A stretch of DNA of 64,000 nt from Cupriavidus sp. IDO (GCF_000812465.1 NZ_JWMA01000036.1:1-64000); one strand, 5' to 3'. Positions 46,650-56,094 are shown, counted from the first letter of the stretch. The notes: generated by a model from the sequence alone, not told the origin. Translations and numbers: made by a program.

Positions 46650-47048
46650 ATGAGCCGCCCCCGCATCGCACTGATTGCCCATGACCGGAAAAAGGATGAC
46701 ATCGTCGCCTTTGCCGCCCGCCACCGCGATTTCCTGTCGCAATGCGAGTTGCTTGCCACGGGCACCACTGGCGGCCGCTTGGTCGACGAAGTCGGGCTGG
46801 ACGTGACGCGCATGCTGTCTGGCCCCTGGGGCGGCGACTTGCAGATCGGCGCGCAGCTGGCCGAGGGCCGCGTCACGGCGGTGATCTTCCTGCGCGACCC
46901 CATGACCCCGCAGCCGCACGAACCAGACATCAACGCGCTGGTGCGCGCCTGCGACGTGCACAACGTGCCATGCGCGACCAATGTGGCGACGGCCGACATG
47001 CTGATCGTGGAACTCTGCCGCACGGTGTCGCAGCAGGCACAGGCCTGA
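46650..47048 (+). CDS. mgsA: methylglyoxal synthase
   Basis: A 132-residue enzyme making methylglyoxal from dihydroxyacetone phosphate. Family features: [17 protein letters not shown] at the start, [14 protein letters not shown] with the phosphate loop, [19 protein letters not shown], and [15 protein letters not shown] carrying the catalytic Asp. Length is slightly shorter than E. coli MgsA. AAGGAA precedes ATG 46650. It is followed by a quinone oxidoreductase 31 bp downstream that could reduce reactive products; that link is inferred. Confidence 0.92.
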   Translation: MSRPRIALIAHDRKKDDIVAFAARHRDFLSQCELLATGTTGGRLVDEVGLDVTRMLSGPWGGDLQIGAQLAEGRVTAVIFLRDPMTPQPHEPDINALVRACDVHNVPCATNVATADMLIVELCRTVSQQAQA

Positions 47049-47079
47049 AAATCCCCACACAACAACAGGAGCAAGACAG

Positions 47080-48057
47080 ATGAGCAAAGCCATCCGGATT
47101 GAGCAGACCGGCGGTCCCGAAGTGATGCAGTGGGTGGATGTCGAGGTGGGCGAGCCCGGCCCCGGCCAGGTGCGCGTGCGCCATGAGGCAGTCGGCCTGA
47201 ACTACATCGATGTCTATTTCCGCAGCGGCCTCTACAAGCAGCCGTTGCCCGCCGGGCTGGGCATGGAAGGCGCCGGCGTGGTCGAGGCTGTCGGCGAAGG
47301 CGTGACCCACCTGAAGGTGGGCGACCGCGTGGCCTACGCGGGCCGTCCTACGGGTGCCTATGCGCAGGTGCGCGTGATGCCGGCCGATATCGTGGTCCGG
47401 CTGCCGGAATCGATCTCGTTCGAGCAGGGTGCGGCGATGATGCTGCAAGGCCTGACCGCGCAGTACCTGATCCGCGACAGCTATCGGGCGCAGGCCGGGG
47501 ACACGGTGCTGCTGCACGCTGCCGCCGGCGGCGTCGGCCTGATTGCCTGCCAGTGGCTGAAGGCGCTGGGCGTGACGGTGATCGGCACGGTCGGCAGCGA
47601 CGAGAAGGCCGAGCTGGCGCGTGCGAACGGCTGCACGCACACCATCGTCTACACCCGCGAATCGTTCGTGGACCGCGTGAAGGAAATTACGGGCGGCAAG
47701 GGCGTGCCTGCGGTGTATGACTCGATCGGCGCCGATACCTTCAACGGCTCGCTCGACTGCCTGGCGCCGCGTGGCACCATGGTCAGCTTCGGCAATGCAT
47801 CGGGGCCGGTGCCGCCGTTCGATCTCTCGGTGCTGGGCAGCAAGGGTTCGCTGCGCCTGACGCGGCCCACGCTGATGACATACGTGGTGCATCGCGAACT
47901 GCTGGAGCCGATGGTGGCTGACCTGTTCGATGCCGTTTCCACTGGCAAGGTGAAGATCGACATCCGCCAGCGCTACGCGCTGGCCGACGTGGCTCAGGCG
48001 CATCGCGACCTGGAGTCGCGCAAGACGACGGGCTCGACCATCCTGCTGCCGAACTGA
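47080..48057 (+). CDS. NADPH:quinone oxidoreductase (QorA-like)
   Basis: A 325-residue zinc-free medium-chain reductase. Features: VGLNYIDVYFRSGLY near residue 38, GMEGAGVVEAVGEGV near residue 63 and the NADPH motif HAAAGGVGLIACQWLKALG near residue 147 (AAGGVG). Zinc ligands are absent, as expected for quinone reductases. It probably reduces quinones or alkenals in the cytoplasm. A strong terminator follows at 48078. Confidence 0.92.
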   Translation: MSKAIRIEQTGGPEVMQWVDVEVGEPGPGQVRVRHEAVGLNYIDVYFRSGLYKQPLPAGLGMEGAGVVEAVGEGVTHLKVGDRVAYAGRPTGAYAQVRVMPADIVVRLPESISFEQGAAMMLQGLTAQYLIRDSYRAQAGDTVLLHAAAGGVGLIACQWLKALGVTVIGTVGSDEKAELARANGCTHTIVYTRESFVDRVKEITGGKGVPAVYDSIGADTFNGSLDCLAPRGTMVSFGNASGPVPPFDLSVLGSKGSLRLTRPTLMTYVVHRELLEPMVADLFDAVSTGKVKIDIRQRYALADVAQAHRDLESRKTTGSTILLPN

Positions 48058-48077
48058 CGCAGGCGGCGCGGCGCTTC

Positions 48078-48123
48078 AAAGAAAACCCCCGGAGCACCGG
48101 AGGGGCACCGGGGGTTTTTCTTT
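48078..48123. terminator. strong bidirectional Rho-independent terminator
   Basis: Near-perfect inverted repeat AAAGAAAACCCCCGG/CACCGGGGGTTTTTCTTT with internal CCGGAGG stem. It ends the quinone oxidoreductase transcript (stop 48057) and, read leftward, the YkvA transcript (stop 48133). Confidence 0.9.
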
Positions 48124-48132
48124 AGCGGCGAA

Positions 48133-48426
48133 TCAGTGCGGCCTGACCGTAGTGGCTGTCGCGCGTGCTTCGGCCTGCCGCAGGATATGCGGCGGCAGCC
48201 GCTTGAGAATCAGGTGCACGGCCAGCGGAATCAGGACGACATCATCCACGATGCCAAGACCGGCGATGAAGTCGGGAATCAGGTCGATCGGCGAAATCGC
48301 ATAGAGCAGTAGCCCGACGGCGGCCGGCTTCAGCCATGGCGGGGCGTCCGGATGGCGCAGTGCGAACCAGAACAGGCGGCCGTCGCGGCGCACCAGCGTC
48401 CACAGGGCCGAAAATCGCTTCCACAT
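48133..48426 (-). CDS. YkvA/DUF1232 membrane protein
   Basis: A 97-residue protein with one or two membrane segments. AVGLLLYAISPIDLIPDFI near residue 38 is the DUF1232 signature, followed by GIVDDVVLIPLAVHLI. Function unknown across the family. ATG 48426 has GGAGGCC-type purines upstream. Convergent with the quinone oxidoreductase. Confidence 0.85.
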   Translation of the reverse strand: MWKRFSALWTLVRRDGRLFWFALRHPDAPPWLKPAAVGLLLYAISPIDLIPDFIAGLGIVDDVVLIPLAVHLILKRLPPHILRQAEARATATTVRPH

Positions 48427-48600
48427 GAGAGGCCTCCTTCACATTGCGGGCGCCGGTCACTGGCGCATGCACAGATAGCTTGGGCCGTTCGGGACGGCTT
48501 CAAGTTCCGGATGCGAGCGGGGGAGGGGGAAGTTGCCCGAAGCGGGCCGAGGCGAGACAGAAAGGGTGAACGATGCGCCCCCGCACGAAGCGGGGGGCGA

Positions 48601-48627
48601 GGCCGCGTGCCAGCTTGGCACGCGGCC
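48601..48627 (-). terminator. stem-loop after BMP gene
   Basis: An 11-bp perfect inverted repeat GGCCGCGTGCC/GGCACGCGGCC, 17 bp past the BMP lipoprotein stop on the minus strand. No clear T run, so termination efficiency is doubtful. Confidence 0.45.
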
Positions 48628-48643
48628 CGGCAAGCGGCTTTGA

Positions 48644-49789
48644 TCAGCCCGGAATCTTGCCTTCCACGCCTTCGACGTAGAACTTGATGCCGTGCAGGAA
48701 GCCATCGTCGGCAACCTGGTCCTTGGCGAGCTGTTCCTTGCCCGTGTTGTCCTTGATCGGACCCTTCCAGATCGGGGCGGTGCCGTCGATCACGCCCTTG
48801 CGGCGCTCTTCGACCAGCTTCTTCGCCTCTTCAGTCACGACCGGGTTGAAGTCCTTCAGGTCGATCATGCCTTCCTTCAGGCCCCACCACGTGGTGTTGT
48901 TCTTCCACTGGTTGTTCAGCACGTCTTCGACCACCTTGTTGTAGTAGACGCCCCACGAGATTTCCGAGGCGGCCAGGTGGGCCTTCTCGCCGAACTTGCT
49001 CATGTTGCTGTCCCAGCCGAAGGCGTACACACCCTTCTCCTGCGCGGTCTGCACCACGGCGGCGGAGTCAGTGTTCTGCATCAGCATGTCAACGCCCTGG
49101 CCGATCAGGGTGGTGGCGGCCTCGCGCTCCTTGCCCGGATCGAACCACTTGTTGACCCACACCACCTTCACGGTGGCCTTCGGGTTGACGCTGCGCGCGC
49201 CGAGCGTGAACGAGTCGATGTTGCGGATCACTTCGGGGATAGGCACCGAAGCCACCACGCCCATCTTGCCGGTCTTGCTCATCTTGCCTGCCACCACGCC
49301 GGCGAGGTACGCGCCTTCATAGGTGCGCACGTCGTACTGGGCGAGGTTCTCGGCGGTCTTGAAGCCGGTGGCGTGCTCGAACTTCACGTCCGGGAATTCC
49401 TTGGCGACCTTGAGCATCGACTCCATGTAGCCGAACGTGGTGCCGAAGATCAGCTTGTTGCCCTGGCTGGCCAGGTCGCGGAACACGCGCTCGGCGTCAG
49501 CGGCGGACTCGGGCACGTTCTCGACGTAGGTGGTCTTGACCTTGTCGCCGAACTTCGCCTCGACGGCCTTGCGGCCGGCGTCGTGCGCATAGGTCCAGCC
49601 GGCATCGCCCACCGGCCCGATGTAGACGAAGGCGACCTTGAGCGGCTCGGCCTTCTGCTCGGCAGCGGGCGCGGAGGCCGGTGCCGCGGTCTCGGCAGGC
49701 TTCTCGGCCTCTTTCTTGCCGCAGCCGGCCAGGGCCAGCACTGCGGTGGCGGCAAGTGCCGCCAGGGTCTTCCTGCGCGTGACGATCAT
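48644..49789 (-). CDS. BMP-family ABC transporter substrate-binding lipoprotein
   Basis: A 381-residue lipoprotein. The signal peptide MIVTRRKTLAALAATAVLAL ends in lipobox LAGC, Cys23. An Ala/Pro/Glu linker follows, then the BMP/PnrA fold: VAFVYIGPVGDAGWTYAHD, NKLIFGTTFGYMESML, and DMLMQNTDSAAVVQ. BMP receptors with this transporter type bind nucleosides or purines. It is the last gene of the leftward operon 53460 to 48644, 56 bp after the second permease. Confidence 0.93.
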   Translation of the reverse strand: MIVTRRKTLAALAATAVLALAGCGKKEAEKPAETAAPASAPAAEQKAEPLKVAFVYIGPVGDAGWTYAHDAGRKAVEAKFGDKVKTTYVENVPESAADAERVFRDLASQGNKLIFGTTFGYMESMLKVAKEFPDVKFEHATGFKTAENLAQYDVRTYEGAYLAGVVAGKMSKTGKMGVVASVPIPEVIRNIDSFTLGARSVNPKATVKVVWVNKWFDPGKEREAATTLIGQGVDMLMQNTDSAAVVQTAQEKGVYAFGWDSNMSKFGEKAHLAASEISWGVYYNKVVEDVLNNQWKNNTTWWGLKEGMIDLKDFNPVVTEEAKKLVEERRKGVIDGTAPIWKGPIKDNTGKEQLAKDQVADDGFLHGIKFYVEGVEGKIPG

Positions 49790-49844
49790 GATTTCTCCTT
49801 GTGATGAATTGTTTGGACTGCTCAGGGATTTCCGTCAGAAAAAT

Positions 49845-50765
49845 TCAGGCATTGCCGGGGCGGAACGGCTTGCCAAGCGAGGCCGGCATGTTCAGCCGGA
49901 TCCACGCCGGGTTGCGCGAGATCAGCGCCAGCACCACGATGGTCGCCGCGTACGGCAGCATCGACAGGAACTGCGACGGCACCGACACGCCGATCCCCTG
50001 CAGGTAGAACTGCAGGATGGTCACGCCGCCGAACAGCCACGCACCCACCAGCACGCGTCCGGGGCGCCAGGTGGCAAAGGTGGTCAGCGCCAGCGCGATC
50101 CAGCCGCGCCCGGCGACCAGGTTCTCGACCCACATCGGCGTGTAGACCAGCGACAGGTAGGCGCCTGCCAGCCCGCAGCAGGCACCGCCGAACAGCAGCG
50201 CGCAGAACCGGATAGTGCGCACCGGGTAGCCAAGCGCGTGCGCCGATTCGGGCGATTCGCCAATGGCGCGCAGCGTCAGCCCCGCGCGCGTGCGGAACAG
50301 GAACCACATGATGGCAAAGCACAGCAGCAGGCTGAAATACACCATCCAGTGATGCTGGAAGAAGGCCGGCCCGACGAAGGGCAGGTCGGCCAGGCCGGGG
50401 ATCGACTTGGCTTGCGCCGGCATGGCGAAGCCGACGAAGCGCTGGCCCATGAAGGCAGACAGCCCGGTGCCGAAGATCGACAACGCCAGGCCGGTCGCGA
50501 CCTGGTTGGTGGCCAGCACCAGCGCCAGCCACGAGAACAGCGTGGCCATCAGCATGCCGGCGAGCGTGCCCGCCGCGAAGCCGAGTAGCGGCGATTGCGT
50601 CTGGTAGGCGACCATGAAGCCAGCCACGGCGGCGACCAGCATCATGCCTTCGGCGCCCAGGTTGAGCACGCCGGAGCGCTCGTTGATCAGCAGGCCCAGC
50701 GCCGCCAGCAGCAGCGGCGTGCCGGCATTGATGGCGGTGGCAATGAGGGGAGCGAGTTGTTCCAT
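49845..50765 (-). CDS. BMP-type ABC transporter permease 2 (YufQ-like)
   Basis: A 306-residue permease with about eight membrane segments. The start MEQLAPLIATAINAGTPLLL and the GVLNLGAEGMMLVAAVAGF segment are typical of the branched-chain/BMP permease superfamily (the conserved Gly-Ala-Glu-Gly loop contacts the ATPase). It forms a heterodimer channel with the 50784-51893 protein. The two are 18 bp apart. Confidence 0.92.
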   Translation of the reverse strand: MEQLAPLIATAINAGTPLLLAALGLLINERSGVLNLGAEGMMLVAAVAGFMVAYQTQSPLLGFAAGTLAGMLMATLFSWLALVLATNQVATGLALSIFGTGLSAFMGQRFVGFAMPAQAKSIPGLADLPFVGPAFFQHHWMVYFSLLLCFAIMWFLFRTRAGLTLRAIGESPESAHALGYPVRTIRFCALLFGGACCGLAGAYLSLVYTPMWVENLVAGRGWIALALTTFATWRPGRVLVGAWLFGGVTILQFYLQGIGVSVPSQFLSMLPYAATIVVLALISRNPAWIRLNMPASLGKPFRPGNA

Positions 50766-50783
50766 ATTGTTGTGTAGCTCCGC

Positions 50784-51893
50784 TCAGGCTGCCGTGGCGC
50801 GCCAGCGCAGGCGGTTTTCGATCAGGGTGTCGCAGGCCAGCAGGAAGAACAGCAGCATGCCCTGGAACACCCAGCCAATGGCCGACGGCAGGCCCAGCCG
50901 CGACTGCGCCATTTCGCCGCCGATATAGAACAGCGACATCATGATGCCGCCGAAGATGGTGCCGACCGGATGCAGGCGGCCGACGAAGGCGACGATGATG
51001 GCCGTGAAGCCATAGCCGGGCGAGATCGACGGCAGCAGCTGGCCGATCGGGCCGGTGACCTCGAAGGCGCCGGCCAGGCCGGCGGTGGCGCCCGAGATCA
51101 GCAGCGCACTCCACAGCGAGCTGCGTGCCGAGAACCCGGCATAGCGTGCCGCGGCCGGCGCGGTGCCGCCCACCTGCAGGCGGTAGCCGGCAAAGCTGCG
51201 GAAGATGAACACCGTCATCACCACCACCAGCACCAGCATCACCGCAAAGCCGGCGTGCAGGCGGGAGCCGGACAGCAGGTTTGGCAGCAGGTATTCCGAC
51301 GAGAAGACCTTGGATTGCGGGAAGTTCATCCCGTTGGGGTCCTTCAGCGGCCCGTTGACCACCCACAGCATCAGCTGCTGCGCGATATAGGTCAGCATCA
51401 GCGAAACCAGGATCTCGTTGGCGTTGAACTTGTCCTTGAGCAGTGCGGTGATCGCGGCCCAGAACATGCCGCCGACGATGCCGGCCAGCGAGGCCAGCAC
51501 CAGCACCGCTGTGCCGTTCATGGTCTGGCCGGGCACGTCGAAAACCAGCACGGTCGCGCCTGCGAAGATGCCGCCGAGGATCAGCTGGCCGTCAGCGCCG
51601 ATGTTCCAGATATTGGCCCGGTAGCAGACCGACAGGCCGAGCGCGCACAGTACCAGCGGCACGGTCTTGAGCAGCACCTCGCCGATCGCGCGCTTGTCCT
51701 TGAGCGGATCTGCCAGGAATACCTTGAGCGCGGCCACCGGGTCCTTGCCCAGCACCAGGAAGAGCAGGGCGCCGAACAGTAGTGTCAGCGCCAGCGCGAT
51801 CACCGGCGAGGCATAGGCCATGCCCCGCGACGGCGTGCCGCGTGGCGCCAGCGTGATCGGGGAGCGGGGCAGGATATGTCGCAGTTCAGCCAT
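50784..51893 (-). CDS. BMP-type ABC transporter permease 1 (YufP-like)
   Basis: A 369-residue permease with about nine to ten membrane segments and the conserved NIWNIGADGQLILGGIFAG loop near residue 105. ATG 51893 (MAELRHILPRSP) overlaps the ATPase stop by 8 bp; the frame opens 15 codons farther upstream inside the ATPase gene. It pairs with permease 2 to import a nucleoside-like substrate. Confidence 0.92.
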   Translation of the reverse strand: MAELRHILPRSPITLAPRGTPSRGMAYASPVIALALTLLFGALLFLVLGKDPVAALKVFLADPLKDKRAIGEVLLKTVPLVLCALGLSVCYRANIWNIGADGQLILGGIFAGATVLVFDVPGQTMNGTAVLVLASLAGIVGGMFWAAITALLKDKFNANEILVSLMLTYIAQQLMLWVVNGPLKDPNGMNFPQSKVFSSEYLLPNLLSGSRLHAGFAVMLVLVVVMTVFIFRSFAGYRLQVGGTAPAAARYAGFSARSSLWSALLISGATAGLAGAFEVTGPIGQLLPSISPGYGFTAIIVAFVGRLHPVGTIFGGIMMSLFYIGGEMAQSRLGLPSAIGWVFQGMLLFFLLACDTLIENRLRWRATAA

Positions 51894-53460
51894 GATTCGC
51901 GGCCTCCGCATCGTGTTGCCCTTGCGCGGGGCCGCCATCCCACAAGCCGCTCATCCAGAGCCCGATCTGCTCGCGCGTGGCGGTTTCGGTCGGCACCGAG
52001 GGCGACAGGTGGCCCTTGGCGATGACGTGCAGCCGATCGCAGATCCCGAACAGTTCGTCCAGCTCCTCCGAGACCACCAGGATGGCGCAGCCGGTAGCTT
52101 TCAGCGCCAGGATTTCGTTATGGATCTGCGCGGCCGCGCCGACGTCCACGCCCCACGTCGGCTGCGCCACGATCAGTACCTTCGGGCCGCTTTCGATCTC
52201 GCGGCCAACAATGAATTTCTGCAGGTTGCCGCCCGACAGGCTGCGTGCCAGGGCGTCGGGGCCGCTCGCCTTGACGCGGAAGCGGTTGATGACGGCCGCG
52301 GCCAGCCCGGTCGCGGCCTTCGGCGAGATCATGCCTTGCCGCACGTACGGCGGCGTCTGGTGCGACAGCAGGATATTGGCGGACAGGCTCATGCCCGGCA
52401 CCGCGCCGCGGCCCAGCCGCTCTTCCGGCACGAAGGCCAGGCCCGCGCGGCGGCGCTGGCGCGCGTCAAGGCGTCCCACCGGCTTGCCGCCAAGCAGCAC
52501 CGACTGGTTGCCGGCTCGCACGTCCTCGCCGGACAGCGCGGCAAGCAGTTCCTGCTGACCGTTGCCCGAGACGCCGGCGATGCCGACGATTTCGCCGGCG
52601 TGGACATCCAGCGAAATCTTGTGCAGCTCGGTGGCAAAGGCATGGGAGCGCGGCAGCGACAATTCCTGCACGCTGAGGCGCACGGCGCCACGCTGGGCGG
52701 CAATGCGCGCTTCGCGCGGCGGCTCGCCGCCGATCATCAGGCGCGACAGCGATGCCGCGCTTTCCTGGCGCGGATCGCAAACGCCGGTGACCTTGCCCAT
52801 GCGCATCACGGTCGCGTGATGGCACAGCGCGCGGATTTCGTCGAGCTTGTGGCTGATGTACAGGATGCTGGTGCCTTCGGCGGCGAGCTGGCGCAACGTG
52901 ACGAACAGGGTCTCGACGGCCTGGGGCGTAAGCACCGACGTGGGCTCGTCCAGGATCAGCAACTGCGGATTGGCCAGCAGCGCGCGCACGATCTCCACGC
53001 GCTGGCGCTCACCGACCGACAGGGTGTGCACATGGCGATTCGGCTCGAGCGGCAGACCGTAGCGTTCGGCCGTGGCGCGGATGCGCTCGGCCAGTTGTTT
53101 CATGCCGGCCCCGCCTGCGCCTTCGCTGCCGCCGGGCAGGCCGAGTGCGATGTTCTCGGTGACGGTCAGGGTGTCGAACAGCGAGAAATGCTGGAACACC
53201 ATGGCGATGCCCAGGTTGCGGGCGTCGTGCGGACTGTTGATCGTGACCGGTGCCCCGTTGAAGTGCATCTCGCCGGCATCGGGCCGGACCGCACCGAAAA
53301 TGATCTTCATCAGGGTGGACTTGCCGGCGCCGTTCTCGCCGAGGACGGCGTGGATTTCGCCGGGCCCGACGCTGAGGCTGACGTCGTCGTTGGCGACGAC
53401 GCCCGGATAGCGCTTGCTGATATGAGCTAGCGCCAGCCTGGGGGGTATTTGTGATGTCAC
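51886..53460 (-). CDS. BMP-type ABC transporter ATP-binding protein (two domains)
   Basis: A 524-residue double ATPase of the sugar/nucleoside uptake type (RbsA/YufO-like). The first domain has Walker A GENGAGKSTLMKI, signature LSVGERQRVEIVRALL and LLILDEPTSVLT. The second has a degenerate Walker A region GVSGNGQQELLAAL, LSGGNLQKFIVG and VLIVAQPTWGVD, as usual in this family. I start at GTG 53460, where similarity begins; a TTG at 53508 is also in frame and neither has a clear ribosome binding site. First gene of the leftward four-gene importer operon. Confidence 0.92.
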   Translation of the reverse strand: MTSQIPPRLALAHISKRYPGVVANDDVSLSVGPGEIHAVLGENGAGKSTLMKIIFGAVRPDAGEMHFNGAPVTINSPHDARNLGIAMVFQHFSLFDTLTVTENIALGLPGGSEGAGGAGMKQLAERIRATAERYGLPLEPNRHVHTLSVGERQRVEIVRALLANPQLLILDEPTSVLTPQAVETLFVTLRQLAAEGTSILYISHKLDEIRALCHHATVMRMGKVTGVCDPRQESAASLSRLMIGGEPPREARIAAQRGAVRLSVQELSLPRSHAFATELHKISLDVHAGEIVGIAGVSGNGQQELLAALSGEDVRAGNQSVLLGGKPVGRLDARQRRRAGLAFVPEERLGRGAVPGMSLSANILLSHQTPPYVRQGMISPKAATGLAAAVINRFRVKASGPDALARSLSGGNLQKFIVGREIESGPKVLIVAQPTWGVDVGAAAQIHNEILALKATGCAILVVSEELDELFGICDRLHVIAKGHLSPSVPTETATREQIGLWMSGLWDGGPAQGQHDAEAANHG

Positions 53461-53590
53461 TGAGGCGGCTCGGGTTGTTGTATTGGCAGCAACGTGGAAA
53501 TGAGTCAATCAGCGGCAGTGCGTGGCGCAGCATGGCCGCGACGCATTGCAGCTGTCATCATGGTCTGGTGATGCCCAATATTGGTTACGA

Positions 53591-53596
53591 ATTATA
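53591..53596 (-). promoter_or_regulatory. possible -10 element of the BMP transporter operon
   Basis: TATAAT on the minus strand, within an A+T-rich patch (TTATATAATTCG), 130 bp upstream of the ATPase start. No good -35 lies at the correct distance, so activity may need an activator. Low-confidence call. Confidence 0.35.
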
Positions 53597-53691
53597 TAAG
53601 TGAGCGGGGTCCAGGCGGGCCGAATCCGGTGACTGTCCAGTCTCCGCAACGGTTGGGGGCTGGTTGCAAGTCGCATGCCGGGCACTAAAGC

Positions 53692-53728
53692 AAAAAGGCC
53701 GCCGTCCTCCTTGCGGAGGACGGCGGCC
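53692..53728 (-). terminator. Rho-independent terminator of the pirin gene
   Basis: A perfect 14-bp stem GGCCGCCGTCCTCC/GGAGGACGGCGGCC with a 4-base loop, followed on the minus strand by five T. It is 22 bp after the pirin stop and is one of the strongest terminators in the window. Confidence 0.9.
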
Positions 53729-53749
53729 ATGGGCCGAATGCCCGGCTGG

Positions 53750-54685
53750 TCAGGCGCCGGTGGACGCCGGGATGCTGGCGAAGCGCCCGTCCCGGAAATC
53801 TGCCAGGGTCTGGTAGATCTGCTCCTGGGTGTTCATCACGAACGGCCCGTACTGCGCGATCGGCTCGCCCAGCGGCTTGCCGGCGATCAGCAGGAAGCGC
53901 GCATCGACTTCGGCGTTGATGACGACGCCATCGGCCCGGCCTGCGTTGTCGAGCACGCCCATGCGCTGCGCTTCCACCACCGCCTTGTCGCTGCCGTCAC
54001 CGACCGACACTTCGCCCCGGTACACGTAGAGAAAGGCGTTGTGCCCGGCCGGCAATGCCTGCCGGAACTGCTGGCCAGCCGGCAGGGACACGTCCAGGTA
54101 GACCGGCTCGGTCACCGGGCGCGTGATGGCTCCGGCCACGCCATGCGTGGCGCCGGCCAGCACCCGGACGGTGCCGCCGTTGTCCAGCGCAACCGTCGGA
54201 ATGTCGGTGGCGGGCAGGTCGCGGTACCACGGCGCCGTCATCTTGTCGGCAGCCGGCAGGTTCAGCCAGAGCTGGAAGCCTTCCATGCGGCCGTCTTCCT
54301 GCTCAGGCATTTCCGAGTGGACAACGCCGGCACCGGCCACCATCCATTGCGCGCCGCCGTTTTCCAGCAGGCCCTCATTTCCGGCGCTGTCGCGATGGCG
54401 CATGCGGCCGGCCAGCATGTACGTGATGGTCTCGAAGCCGCGGTGCGGGTGATCGGGAAAGCCGCCGATATAGTCGTCCTTGCTGTCGGTGCCAAAGGCA
54501 TCGAGCATCAGGAACGGATCCAGCCGGCGCTGCAGGTTCTGCGTCAGCACGCGGGTCAGCTTCACGCCGGCGCCATCCGAGGTGGCGATGCCGCGTACGA
54601 CGCGATCCACCGTGCGCGAGCGTTGCACGCTCTCCGTGGCGGTGGCCGGGACGGTGGCGAGGGTGGTGCGGGTATCCATGGTCAT
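53750..54685 (-). CDS. pirin family protein
   Basis: A 311-residue bicupin. The N-terminal metal site fits DHPHRGFETITYML (His, His) near residue 78 and GAGVVHSEMPE near residue 121. Bacterial pirins include quercetin dioxygenases and metabolic regulators; the physiological role cannot be read from sequence. The start is at 54685 or six bases later (ATG 54679). Monocistronic, with its own terminator. Confidence 0.92.
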   Translation of the reverse strand: MTMDTRTTLATVPATATESVQRSRTVDRVVRGIATSDGAGVKLTRVLTQNLQRRLDPFLMLDAFGTDSKDDYIGGFPDHPHRGFETITYMLAGRMRHRDSAGNEGLLENGGAQWMVAGAGVVHSEMPEQEDGRMEGFQLWLNLPAADKMTAPWYRDLPATDIPTVALDNGGTVRVLAGATHGVAGAITRPVTEPVYLDVSLPAGQQFRQALPAGHNAFLYVYRGEVSVGDGSDKAVVEAQRMGVLDNAGRADGVVINAEVDARFLLIAGKPLGEPIAQYGPFVMNTQEQIYQTLADFRDGRFASIPASTGA

Positions 54686-55352
54686 TCTCTCCTGTGGGCG
54701 GGGCCGGCAGGGGCGGCACGCTTGCCGCTGCCGCCGAACCTCGTCGTTTCAGCTACCTCAACAATGTAGAGGTTTGGCGGGGAAAGAGTAGAGGGCGCAT
54801 AGGGAACACATTGTTCTATCCATGCTCCGATTCCTTGCTCGTACGATCCGAAAATGAAACGATACGACTGCTGCTTTCTCGTGCCGGAAACAGCGGCAGA
54901 CGCACCGTGCAGAAGTCGGAAAATCCGCGCCGGATCGGGCTGGGAATGGTGGGATGTGACAAGATCGCTGAAGATGTGTATAATAGTGCTCTCGTTGTCA
55001 TCCGTTGCTGCGGAATGCATGCGTCCGGCACCTTGCCGGCCTTGCGCAGCAGCGGCCGATTGATCCGGCGGCGCGTCGGAACCTTCAATTTTTGCGCTGC
55101 CACTGGCCAACCGTTTTTCGGTTGCGCCGCTTCAGGGATTGTCGCTGGTCTCCAGACCCGGCATCCCGTCAATTGGGCTTCCTGCCGCCTGGCATGGAAC
55201 CCCGACACCGTCCGCCGGCGCCTCTGCCGGTCATGGCGGTAATGCAATCTGAACTGGGCCGGCGGCGCCCCACTCGCAACCGCCTGGCCCAAACTGTTTT
55301 CCGCTACCGGGAAGTGGCGCATTGTGCATTTCCATGCGGAACGAGGGGGAGT
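54686..55352. other. long leader region before the osmoprotectant operon
   Basis: A 667-bp gap between the pirin start and the first transporter gene. Minus-strand frame 54816-55322 is Arg/Pro-rich with no motif and I do not accept it. A near-consensus promoter at 54956-54984 implies a 360-nt untranslated leader. I see no riboswitch fold I can name, but the leader has several GC stems. Confidence 0.5.
54956..54984 (+). promoter_or_regulatory. near-consensus sigma-70 promoter
   Basis: GTGACA (54956-54961), a 17-bp spacer and a perfect TATAAT (54979-54984). It points at the osmoprotectant transporter, whose first ATG is at 55353. Such a strong -10 is rare in this GC-rich sequence. Confidence 0.7.
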
Positions 55353-56069
55353 ATGTCAAAGCAATCCGTACGGGCGCTTGCCTGGGGATGCCTGACGCTG
55401 GCCGCGCTGGCAGGACTGGTGGCGTGGATCGGTGTCGATGTCATCCGTCAGCACCAGGACCGCCTGTTTTACGACGTGGCCGATCACCTGCGCCTGGTCG
55501 CATGTTCGATGGCGCTGGCGCTGGCCACTGGCATCCCGGCCGGCATCGTGCTGAGCCGTCCCGGCATGCGGCGCTGGGCCGACCGGCTGATGCAGATCTT
55601 CAATATCGGCAACACAGTGCCGTCGCTGGCCGTGCTGGCGTTGGCCCTGGCAGTGCTGGGGATCGGCGAGCGGCCGGCCATCCTGGCCCTGTGGCTGGCG
55701 TCGCTGCTGCCGATCGTGCGCAACACCTATGAAGGCCTGCGCAATGTTTCACCCACGCTGCTGGAAGCGGCGCGCGGCATCGGCATGACGCCGTGCCAGC
55801 GGCTGGTGCGCGTGGAGCTGCCCAATGCCTTGCCGGTGATGCTGGCCGGCATCCGCATCAGCCTGGTGATCAATGTCGGCACGGTGCCGCTGTCGTTCCT
55901 GATCGGCGCCAACAGCCTGGGCGAGCTGATCTTCCCGGGCATCTACCTGAACAACCAGTCGCTGCTCCTGCTGGGTGCCGCAGCCACGGCGCTGCTGGCA
56001 CTGGCACTTGACGCGCTCTTCGCCGCCGCCGGCCAGGTGTACTTGCGCCGCCACGGGCTGGCGCGCTGA
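55353..56069 (+). CDS. osmoprotectant (glycine betaine/choline-type) ABC permease 1
   Basis: A 238-residue OpuC/OsmY-type permease with five or six membrane segments. FNIGNTVPSLAVLALALAVLG near residue 90 (written in part) and LLPIVRNTYEGLRNV, then AARGIGMTPCQRLVRVELP, are the conserved EAA-type loop that docks the ATPase. GAGGGGGAG precedes ATG 55353. It is first in the operon, followed 25 bp later by the binding protein. Confidence 0.92.
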   Translation: MSKQSVRALAWGCLTLAALAGLVAWIGVDVIRQHQDRLFYDVADHLRLVACSMALALATGIPAGIVLSRPGMRRWADRLMQIFNIGNTVPSLAVLALALAVLGIGERPAILALWLASLLPIVRNTYEGLRNVSPTLLEAARGIGMTPCQRLVRVELPNALPVMLAGIRISLVINVGTVPLSFLIGANSLGELIFPGIYLNNQSLLLLGAAATALLALALDALFAAAGQVYLRRHGLAR

Positions 56070-56094
56070 ACGGGGGACCGATATGGAGGACCAA

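Noticed and set aside
49822..51366. A 514-codon minus-strand frame spanning both BMP permease genes
   Set aside because: It is out of frame with two clear permease genes on the same strand and gives Arg/Gly-rich sequence with no membrane segments.
54816..55322. A 168-codon minus-strand frame between pirin and the osmoprotectant operon
   Set aside because: Composition is Arg/Pro/Ser-rich, it has no domain, and it runs against a strong plus-strand promoter. A divergent LysR gene, common beside pirin, is not present.
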